A stretch of 64,000 nt of DNA, from positions 1,798,001-1,862,000 of the forward strand of contig CM048843.1 in NCBI GenBank assembly GCA_026545765.1. The letters are read 5' to 3'. The notes under the pieces are model-generated. The model was not told where the DNA came from. It saw only the letters and a program-made list of their open reading frames with translations, and searched no databases. The stretch comes from Plantago major (Eukaryota; Streptophyta; Magnoliopsida; Lamiales; Plantaginaceae). Positions 36,201-45,376 of this stretch are shown here, one piece after another; the first letter of the stretch is position 1, and each line of letters begins with the position of its first letter. The position numbers and the translations under genes were made by a program.

Positions 36201-39200
36201 TTAATCCATTTAAGCTCTCTGAAACTTTGGGGCTTTACATTTACCCCTTTTAAATTGTGCAACGTCCTCGTTGCACCTTGCATAGACCAACCGTCCACCC
36301 CTTGTGGGTTTTGGATTGGTTCAACTCTAATATTGTTCATAAGGCCTCTCCCCCTTGCGGGCCGTTGTGCGGTCACTCCTGAACTACTCTCTGGGTGATA
36401 TTATGGTTCCACTGTACCAACTTGTGTCCTTTCCCGCGCACGTTGTCCTCACACGTGCACGCACCGGGAGACTTCTCAGTAGGTCACCCATCCTAATATT
36501 GCTTCAGAGCAAACACGTTTAGCTTTGGAGTTCTTATGGATGTATTCCCGAAACGAAAGATGCACCTTGTTGGTACGAGTAGTATTCTCAATCCCTTTAA
36601 CCTCTCTGAAACATTGGGGCGTTACAATTAATGTTAATTGTGTTCGATTTCATCCATTTGGGGGAAAATAAGTGATCGAATTCTCAATCCACGAGTTCCG
36701 GTAGTATTTTGATCAGTGTTACCAAAATTATAATTTTTAGGAAGTTAGGGTGCCAAAACTGGGAGTGAAAAACTTATGGTACCAAAAGTGGAGAGGGAGA
36801 TAATTATGAAACCAAAATTCTTCCACCTATTGGTCATGCTCTCATCTCTTTAAACAGCCTTGTTGCAAAAGTACAAAATTTATATTTTGAAGCTTTTCTT
36901 GCCATTACAATGTGAAAGTAAAGTGTGCAGGTTATTAAAGGCCATTTACTTTTTAATATCTTTACCAGGTTGCCGAGGTTCTATCTGCTGGGGGTGCTAC
37001 TTTACTGGATAAGTGGTTTGTGGGCTGCAATGCAAGTCATGTTGTTTGTGAAGGACCTTCTGTCCGTAAATATCTGGGGCATTCAAGCCATCTTGTCACT
37101 GTATGTACCTTGGCTATTTTTATCTTACATTGGATATGGCACTGTTTCTGGATTTGTCTGTTACTCATGGAAAATTTGTTATCCTAGACTATCGAAGTAA
37201 TGGTTTTTTATATTTCTGTGCATCTAATAGCATCCTTTCTGATTTGTATTCTTTTCACCCCTTTGTCCCACAGCCATTATGGGTGCTGAAGTCTGCTAAC
37301 GAGAACTGTTTACAGAGGCTTGTTCATTTATCATCTGATCTAGCTAGGCATACGGGAGCTATGCTTGATACCTCACAGACTGGTTTTTTGAAGGAGGTAC
37401 TACTAGCATATTCAATATTTATGTGTTTCAACTCCAACAAACCTTCCATCCACCCATGCAACTATTTTATGACAAAAATGATAATATTGTGATTTATTGA
37501 GTTTAGACTTGATAGACACCAGGTTTCATTGGGAGCCTACTACATAATATTGACTAGTCTTAATTGGTTTTTGCTTCAATTTGTTTTGGATCCGTGTTTA
37601 TATTATATTTAGAAATCAACCAATAGAGGCAGAGTTTACTGGGCAAAAGTAAAAAAAAGGAAGACTTTAATGACTAGCCCAGTGAGAGAGATCTAGTGTA
37701 CATCTAGAGGTTAACTGTTCATAATGATTCTTCAACTTTTATTTCCGCAATTCCTTTTATTGGGGAGTTAACAGTTTAGACTTAAGATTCACAAGAAACA
37801 TTTTCATTTGGTCATATTGACTACAGTTTTGTTTCTTGTTTTGAGGCCAATATTATCGAATTTCTTTTTTCAGGAAGTTTTCAGGGTAACTGATTTTGAA
37901 AATATGCGTAGTTCTGTGATTAAATTCACCCATGAAGAAAGACAGATGATAGTGAAGCTGGCAAAAGAGGGGGTTAGAGAACGTCGGAATCGCAAGATGC
38001 AGGTACACTTTTTCGAACAACATTTTTTTTCCATATCTGCCGCTTAATCTTCATTTGTGTTTTGGAATATGTAGAAAATAATGTATGTTGCAGTGCGAAG
38101 ATATAGTCACGCCTGTAATATATGGAAAAACCCTCCATTTGGTACGGTTTTGTTTTGCCCTCCCCATGTATGGTACAATATGTTTGCCACTGACATTATG
38201 GTACAATAACTTATCGAAATTTCTAATTCTGGTACTTCAAGGAGTAATGCGTGTGACGTCCAGTCTCTGCAATTTTGAAAAATGGCAAAAACTTGTGGGA
38301 GGTGGTCTTTTTAAGTTAAAAGAAGATAGGTTGATGTTATTAAGTAAAAACCCCAGTGTTTTAAATAAAACCTAATGATGTTTAAACAGAAACATTTGAT
38401 ACGTTGACATTTCAAATGTGAACATTGGTGATTTCACACGAAACATTAATTATTTTTTAACAAAATGCATTTTTAACTTTTCGTGAAACATCGATGTTAT
38501 GAACCCCAATGTTTTAAAAAGAACTTGATGTTTATTGGTCTTTTGTTTTGTCTATGGTAGTTTTTCAGGAGACTAAATCAGGGCATGTCTAAACACTTAT
38601 ATGCCCCCAAATCCCAATGTATCCCAGTTGACGAATTAGTGTAATTTCGCCTAGTTCAAAAGACGTCTTCTATACAGTAAATGTTGTGCAACTCACGTAG
38701 GCCTTCAAAGGACTGCAAAATATTGTTATTTGAAGTCCGCAGCGAGGTGGGGGACCTTCAAGAATTGGACCTTGTGCCATACCCAATAATCGGGCTTCTC
38801 TCCACAAGTAGTTATCCTTAAATATGTATATTTTGGTAAAAAAGCTTCGTAAATTATCAACAAGGGTCCATCTAATCATTATAAACCAAAAACAAGTAAA
38901 ATTGGACAAGCGATTAACTTTTAAGCATACAAATTTTAAGCTAAATGACCCCCGATAAGTCAATAACGATATATTACTCCCTCTGCACCAATCAACAATT
39001 TACGTTTTCCTTTGTTACCACTTACCATTCCCAATCAATAGCTTACTAAGTTTACAAAAATTTGGGAATAAGTTGTTGGATTGAAAAAGACTTCCATTTT
39101 GCACTAGAGGGTACAAGTAATATGTATGGGTAAGTTTTTCGACACGTTAAGGAGGTCTATGAAACGAAAGCGTAAACTTCAATTAGTATACTAGTATTGT

Positions 39201-40585
39201 TTCAAAACTTACTTGTTAATTAGTAATCAGGGTGATAGTGTTATTTATTTATTTAGTTGCAGAATTATTATCCTGGGGTAATGTTATTTATTTAATAATC
39301 CTTTCCACAATACAGACATGTCAAACTCCAATACGTCCAATTACCCCACGCAGTCTTTTGGATTCCATTTGCTGGTCAGTGTCGGACCCAACCTCGACTG
39401 CTTCTATTTACACAGACTCTTCAAGTATTGAGAATGCTTTTGAAGACCATACAATTGTTCTCTCTGATGCAAAGGAAGATGGATCGGAATCTCAGGCTTC
39501 GTTTGTTAACTTATCCCGGCCGCTAACAGAAAGGTTGATTTGCACTTTAGTTTCTAACTCGCCCATTTTTGTTCTCTATTATTGTCATTTTGAGTCATTG
39601 AATGTAGGTGACTGTTAAGGTGACGTCACGATGGAGAACATGTTTGACCCCCCTGTGTAACATATTATTTTATTTTTAGTACTTAGAATGTCTCGTGTTT
39701 CTAAAATACCTGGCACCTTAATCTCTCCTTCCAATGTAAGAAATATTTTCTTATCTATTTTTTTTAATAATGTTAATATCGGGTATCCAAAATCACGAAG
39801 GGACTCTGAAAGAAGAGTAATACAGGTAGATTTTGATGCAAGTTACACACGGTGTGAGGATATTTTATGCTATTATCCCCTCCTTGATGGCCCATTGATG
39901 CAATTCCTTTTTTACAATTAATGCAATTCCTTTTTTACCTGTTTGCTTCAATTGCAGGGAGAAGTCCGAGTTAATATTCAAAGGCCATTTTCTCACTATT
40001 TTGTTCCCAGTTGATCGATTTTCAGAGATTGGCCCATGTTCGAGGACATTCTTCAGCAGTAAAGGCTTCACATGCATGCAAGTTCTGGATCATGTCTATG
40101 CATTTTACCAGGTAACCCAACTTGTACTATTGATTCAATAACAAAAAGTAATCACCTGGCCGTGCTCTTTCACACATCTTTTTACACTCTGTTGCTCTTA
40201 CTAGTGTTGAAGAGTTTTCATTTTGTTCTGCAGTCTAGTTGTCTCATAATTGAGCTACTAAATGTTTCATTACCTGTTTTTCTTATCTTTTCTTAATCTT
40301 TTGGCTTTCGTTTATCAGAAATGCAAAGGCTCATTCATCTTAATAGACTGTCTCCTTTATAAACAGGAAAATATGTCAACGGAGGAAATTGAAGTTGCCA
40401 TCCACACGGACTCGAGGCATGCTGACCGGCTTCGATCTGCTTATGCCAGTAAGGGTACAAAAGAAAATTGTTGCATAAAATTCAAGCGAATTGATTTTCT
40501 TGGTAGTCGTAAGAGTTTTGAAATGTTGAAGCGTATGTCGGGTGATAACTGTAGTAACGCGTATGAGTTGTTGATTAGAGCATGA
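33291..40585 (+). CDS. BRCT-domain nuclear protein (DNA damage response type)
   Basis: Ten exons with fully consistent phases: 33291-33522, 33632-33723, 33973-34075, 35004-35275, 36969-37100, 37274-37396, 37874-38002, 39316-39533, 39958-40111 and 40367-40585. They total 1674 nt, 557 amino acids. BRCT1 spans about residues 62-140, with F-S-G-L-V-I-C-V-T-G-L, G-G-R-Y and the W-F-V-D motif. BRCT2 is about 212-310, with G-G-A-T and the conserved P-L-W-V. BRCT repeats bind phosphorylated partners in DNA repair and checkpoint complexes; nuclear location is expected. Intron 2 is a U12-type AT-AC intron, intron 4 holds a Cassandra TRIM, and intron 8 a decayed MITE. I recognise the domain architecture but not a specific named orthologue. 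Confidence 0.9.
33724..33972 (+). other. U12-type AT-AC intron (intron 2 of the BRCT gene)
   Basis: Exon 2 ends ...GGTTCAG and the intron starts ATATCCTTTC, the U12 donor consensus. It ends TTGTTAC, with branch-like CTCTTAAC at 33956-33963 about 10 nt from the acceptor. Exon 3 then begins AGC-TTC-CAC, which restores the BRCT reading frame (V-V-Q-S-F-H-G-L). No GT-AG alternative keeps the domain intact. Confidence 0.92.
35579..35764. repeat. Tandem duplication of about 90 bp in BRCT intron 4
   Basis: Two copies begin AACATGCATTCTTGTAT and share GTGACGTAGTTGAATTTT and TAAAAAATGGTTGGCCAT. They may belong to an older element whose inverted CACTTTTGGTACCA ends are seen near 35457 and 36790. Confidence 0.8.
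35971..36626 (-). mobile_element. Cassandra TRIM retrotransposon (5S rRNA-bearing LTRs)
   Basis: Two related LTRs, 35971-36239 and 36334-36626, flank only about 94 bp of internal DNA. The target duplication ATTAA is exact at 35966-35970 and 36627-36631. On the minus strand the LTR starts TGTAA(C/A)GCCCC. About 36467-36540 is the complement of 5S rRNA, with the recognisable TAGGTCACCCATCCTA and GGAGTTCTTATGG stretches. A 5S-derived LTR defines the Cassandra family. A degraded initiator-Met primer site is seen at about 36322-36336. It lies antisense in BRCT intron 4. The left LTR has lost about 30 nt of the 5S part. Confidence 0.93.
38977..39190. mobile_element. Decayed Stowaway-like MITE in BRCT intron 8
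   Basis: Left end TA|CTCCCTCTGCACCAATCA is Stowaway-like. The right side carries a weak inverted partner (AAAGCGTAAACTTCAATTAG) ending near a TA. The right terminus has lost the GGGAG, so the call is tentative. Confidence 0.5.
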
Positions 40586-41337
40586 TATGCTGCTAGTTCG
40601 TTGTCGAAAGTGTACAGCCTCTCGTGTGTTCTCTTACTATCAATTACGATGACTTGAGTTAAATGTATGTACAGATTGGTTCTGTAGCCTGTAGGAGACT
40701 GACTTGTGATATACTCAGAGATATAGGTTCACTTTTTTTTTTTTTAAAGAGGAAATAAAACATCAACATTAACATGACTGATATTCATTGCTCCGAATGA
40801 CTGAGAATGTTCTTTAAGAAATTCAACTATCTTTTGTTTCTAAGATATAGTAAATGGTTGTTGTATACTCATTGCTAATCCAATCCCCAAGTTCCTAATA
40901 CTTGACGATTACATTTAAACGGTATTGAATTATTTACTATGATGCATCTCTTGCATTGTATACACTATGGTCCACCGATTAATTCGTGGTGGAAGTTTGA
41001 TTTTGTTGACCGTAAAAAGTCAAAACTAAACAGGTTCTAAAGGACGGGGAGTATGTTATATTTGTAATTATATATACTTTTAATTTAATTTAACTGCTCG
41101 TGAGCAAGATCCATATTCGTTAACTTGAACTCGAGTTCGTGATTGATTTCTATATACAAGTATGAGCTGGATTAGGTATGACCGATTTGAATCCACTCGT
41201 TAATGAATCTCACTAATAATTAGTTCCGAGCTGAATTGATCATCGGATTAATTGGGCAGACTGACCGCTTGGAAATATTTGAAAGAGAGGGTACTATTTA
41301 GTTACAAGACATGGTTAAGTTACCAAGCTACATGAAC
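40586..41337. other. Intergenic DNA containing a copy of the kinase 3' flank
   Basis: About 40828-40960 matches 22008-22115 (shared TTTGTTTCTAAGATA, ATGGTTGTTRTA and CTATGATGCATCTCTTGC). About 41060-41200 matches 22900-23050 (shared ACTTTTAATTTAATTTA and GAACTCGAGTTCGT). No kinase coding sequence is present. Confidence 0.65.
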
Positions 41338-42374
41338 CTAGATCACCTGGAGCGAAATTGCGAACGAGGAAGAAAACGAAAGCGTGAGCGCAAGAGTACT
41401 AAAATTTTAAAAAATTAGAAAGCACGAGCGCCTTAGAGCGCATCTTATTAATTAAATAAAAATATTTTTATTTATGAAATTATTATTTTTCATGAATAAT
41501 TAACTTAAGATCCATCATATTTCGACATCATTGTCAATTTTATAAAATATAAATTGATAAACAATGCAAAATACTAAAAAATAGTTTATCGGATTAAGTT
41601 AGAATTTCATGATCATATAAATAAGTAGGTATTTCATCACAAATGTGAGATTTGCTAGTAACAATAAGTGTAGTTAATGACAAAGCATTGTAAGCTCAAA
41701 AATTTGCAAATAACAGAGCGCAGTTTAATATGTTGGCAAAATTTCCTTTTGTCTTTATTAAAATTGAACCTTAAATTGTTTTCAGAAAGATTTATGTTAT
41801 GAAATCGCTTGTGCGCGAAGCAATTGCATATGACCAAATTAGTTAATGTAAAAAATAAAAAGTTGTCATGTATAAATAAACTTTTTAAGATCAGTCAAAT
41901 GATGATCAAATCGGTCATACACACTGCGGGGGGTTGGGGGTGTATTCGCTAGAGAAAGCAAGTCGCCCGTCGACTAGTTGAGACAATGTTGTGAGTGAAG
42001 AAGACGGTGGAGTAGTAACGCTGTGGAACCGAAAGCGATACAAAGAAAAGTAGAAAATGGAGCTGTATAGCTTATTTTATTAGGATTAATGGAAATTTGG
42101 GTATCTTTCTTATTCATGTTTAATTCACCTTAGTTCACGAGTTTACCATGAAATGATACTTTACAATGTCTTAGTTCACGCACTTGTGTATCTAATTCGA
42201 AAATTTATGACTTTTGTAATGCGCGCTCTAAGAATTCTTAGAGCGAGCTTTTAGTTTTTATAAAGCGAGCTCTAAGAAATCTTAGAGCAAGCTCGAAGGA
42301 GCTCTGAGCTCTCAAAGCGCGAGCGAGCTCTGAGCGCCTGTGAGATCTCAAGAGCGAACTTTAAGGTGATCTAG
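41338..42374. mobile_element. Non-autonomous hAT-like element, 1.04 kb
   Basis: An 11-bp perfect terminal inverted repeat (CTAGATCACCT) is flanked by an 8-bp target duplication with one mismatch (ACATGAAC at 41330-41337, ACATAAAC at 42375-42382). GAGCGC/GCGCTC-rich subterminal repeats are seen at both ends (41350-41445 and 42220-42360). No transposase is inside. An 8-bp target favours hAT, though the terminal bases are not the usual hAT type. Confidence 0.7.
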
Positions 42375-42660
42375 ACATAAACACATGTTGCTCATGGGTT
42401 AAAATGTAATTTGGCTGCCATTAGATTTGTGGCAGTACATGTAGTCGATAGACCCTAAAATTAAGGCAATGTTAAACGCATAACACATTTTACTAAATGC
42501 AGGACACTTTATAAAAAATTACAAATGTAGTCTAAAGTTCAATAATTTATAAAAAGGACCCAATAGTTTTTAAAGTTGTTAAAATGTTCTAAAACTATCC
42601 TACTATATGAAGTCACAATTTCAAACTTCAAAAAACACATTTTAAACACAACTTCAAACA

Positions 42661-43609
42661 TGAACGGAGATTATGAACACTATGATGGTCATCGGGTAAG
42701 TTTTATTTACAAATTTTTTTTTTTCTTTCTTTTATATAAATTGGACGGAATCCGGTAAAATAATTGCCGGATTCCGGATAAAAAACGCTGGCCACAAGTT
42801 GTGGCCTGCAAAACGTGGCCTGCCAAATTGATTGTGACCTGCATTTTCGCAGGTCATACTATATACTGTTTATTTTTTTAATTATTTGATTGTTTATACT
42901 ATAATTTTTCATTATTGTAGTAGCATTGTTATTATATTTTTATGAATTGTATTATTTTATGATGAAATAGTATAATCATATTTATATGATTTGCTTTTTT
43001 CAAGATGATGATCCTAATTATCACAAGTCGGATGACTACCCTCCCGATGAAGAAGATTATGATCAAGATTATTTTTACACACATCCAGATGACTATGATT
43101 GTGATGTTCCGGATGGTGATCCGAATGATGATCATGATAGTAGTGATGTTCCGAAGTATGAGGGTTCGCCTAACGTTGATGATGAGCAAGTGGATGACAT
43201 GTATGGTAGTGAGGTCGGCTTGGATGATAGTTTGGATGGGCATGAGTATGAGGACCATAATGACTTGTTCCATAATTTGGGTTCATTTCCTAGTCGAGAA
43301 GGGGCACAAGAAGCGGTCACATGGATTGGTAGGGATAAAAATATGTTCTTCATGGTTGCAAGCTCGAAGAAGAGCCGAGTTTATATGGGTTGTGAACGTG
43401 GTGGAAAATATAGAGAGACATTGTGTAAAAATGATGATGGTGTACTCCGTAGGCGAAGTGGGACGAAGAAGAATAATTGTCAATTTCAAATAAAGTTGAA
43501 AAAGAAAGCAGAAGGCGAATGGGGAATAAAGACGAGTGAGAATAGGGGTAGACACAACCATCATATTGGGATTATCCCAATTGGCATGCATCAGTGGCGG
43601 CGAAGTTAA
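42661..43609 (+). pseudogene. FAR1-like (Mutator-derived) N-terminal fragment with acidic leader
   Basis: A small possible exon at 42661-42696 (M-N-G-D-Y-E-H-Y ..., donor GG|GTAAG) is followed by a long frame at 43006-43609. The first 90 residues are extremely Asp/Tyr-rich. Then comes a FAR1-type DNA-binding module with F-x-S-R-E-x-A, G-C-E-R-G-G, C-Q-F and the N-R-G-R-H-N-H-H zinc-ligand motif. The exon-exon phase does not join cleanly and no transposase core follows. I read it as a truncated MULE/FRS relic. Confidence 0.6.
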
Positions 43610-43667
43610 GTCGCCCGAGTTGGAATTTGTTTGTGAGTTAACTAAGTATTGAAGATTTGAGGGGAGT

Positions 43668-43800
43668 GTTAAGCCCAAATTGAAGATTTTTCAGGATCTC
43701 GGATTTTCTGAATGCGAGGCTGCTGAAGTTGTTGGATCTGATTTCCATACTATGCTGCGTCGTCGAACAGACACTATCATACTCTCCCTGTCTGTAAATC
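43668..43800 (+). pseudogene. mTERF-family gene fragment
   Basis: One frame reads V-K-P-K-L-K-I-F-Q-D-L-G-F-S-E-C-E-A-A-E-V-V and continues with R-T-D-T-I-I-L-S-L. This is the repeat pattern of plant mitochondrial transcription termination factor proteins (F-x-x-L-G-F-S ... ILxxS). Only one repeat is present. It abuts the FAR1-like fragment, which suggests capture by a mobile element or an isolated pseudogene. Confidence 0.55.
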
Positions 43801-44445
43801 AACAGAAGATTTCAGGGAGAGAAGCTTGTGGTTGTGTCTATTTCTTCGGATCCCTAACGTCTAGTCACCTGCTACAATTGAATAATGTTGTTTCTAACAA
43901 TCCTTGACTGCACTTGCACCCAACAAGTAATGTTTAGTTGTTGCTGGGCATGGAATTTTTGTGATGTAATTTTTCATATGATGAGTTTTGTCGTCCGTTT
44001 CTCATATTAGCATGTGGGCGCTGGCATTTGGCGCCGCTGCTGTTCTTTCGAATATTACAAATGCTGTTCTCTATCTTCTAATTTTGATTGCAACTGGTTT
44101 ACTGCATTGGTATCATTGTTCATCTATTCTTGTTGATTCACGTATTTTCCTGGGGATTTCATTAATCTTCTCTCATTTTGCTGAAACATAGTACAGTAAC
44201 TAATTGTGTTGAATAATGTTTCTTGATGCCATATAGCGTATGCATAACTTTTTTTTTTTTTTTTTTTTATGGCTGGAGGATGGTGTTTATTATGCTACTT
44301 TGAGTTGGACTGTTAACTGTCTGTTCTCTACATACTGGAACCATATGAAACTTGATGCTCATAGCTTACTTTCAGACGAAGGTATTCCAACAATGGTGGT
44401 AAGCTGGTTAATGATTCGCGTTGGTTGATAAGTGTTTTGAGAGTC
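43801..44445. other. Intergenic DNA with a third scrap of the kinase 3' flank
   Basis: About 44316-44376 (TTAACTGTCTGTTCTC ... TACTGGAACCATATGAAA) matches 21865-21930 just downstream of the kinase. A T17 homopolymer precedes it near 44248. No other feature was recognised. Confidence 0.6.
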
Positions 44446-44661
44446 GGCCTCTATACAACTTATCTATAGATGGAATTCTGTTGTAAAAAAATCATCGATA
44501 TCATCAATCAAAATATTTATGCTGTCGACATTGGTATTTTTTCATATGTACAAAAAGTACATTTTGTTAACAACACAGACGTTTTGATTAATAACACCGA
44601 TAATTTTGTTCAGAACATAAGTCCGTCTTTAAATAATTCATCTAGAGACCATCTCTCGTGA
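44446..44661. mobile_element. MITE of the same family as 62793-63037, decayed
   Basis: Its core (AATCATCGATATCATCAATCA ... ACATTGGTATTTTTTCATA ... GTTAACAACA) matches the copy at 62793-63037. The right end carries AGAGACCATCTCTCGTGAGAG. The left terminal repeat is degraded and no target duplication was confirmed. Confidence 0.7.
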
Positions 44662-45376
44662 GAGTTTTTAGTAACTCTTCTTCGAAAATACTGCAGATAT
44701 GGAGGATTGCGTTTTGCATCTTCAAGACCACTCCGGTTCATTTTTCTTTAAGATGGCTACTTAATTATATGCATCTGTTGTTCGGTTGCATGAATAATTT
44801 AGTTAAATGCAAGTTTATCGCAAATCATATCCAAGTTTATCGCAAATTATGTCCAAGTTTACCGCAAGTCAAACAGGAGTTTATGATTTATCGCAAATGA
44901 AATCCAGGTTTATCGCAAATCAACTCTCATTAGGTCCATTTTTCATTCAGAAATTCATGTTGCTACAAGATGTAAGTATTTTTCTAACCAAAGAAGAAGA
45001 AGAAAATAGAGAAAAGAGCCAATGGCCTCTTTGCATTTGATCAACTGCCAAGAATATATATATACATGTATAATATATACATGTAATATATACTAGAATA
45101 CATTATTCTCTGTTTATTTCTACCTTATTAGTTCACAACTGTAGTCTTGATAAAAAAAAATGGCTCAATTCTTGAGCATAAATGAAAAGGAGCAACTAAA
45201 ACTGAAACTATCTATGGTATACATGATCAAACTCCTATCTGTTCTGTTAGCAGAACTGTTAGTTTCTGCTGCTTATGTAAAGAGGAGGATAAAATCTATG
45301 TAAAAAATTTTGTTAGCTGCCTACATCTACTCTATGCGCAGCTTTCCATCATCTTCTCAGAGGGTGAACACAGTTA
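44662..45376. other. 3' flank of the DME gene
   Basis: No gene seen. A loose tandem of AAGTTTATCGCAAAT units lies at about 44810-44925 (four to five copies of roughly 25 bp). The DME 3' UTR and poly(A) site probably lie within 45000-45376. Confidence 0.5.

Noticed and set aside
36467-36540. Possible 5S rRNA gene
   Set aside because: Only part of 5S is present, it is diverged, and it lies within the LTR of a Cassandra element with clean target duplications, so it is an LTR component.
43005-43493. Long Met/Ile-rich open frame overlapping the FAR1-like fragment
   Set aside because: It is a frame shadow of the GAT-rich acidic coding stretch. The frame with the zinc-ligand motif is the real one.
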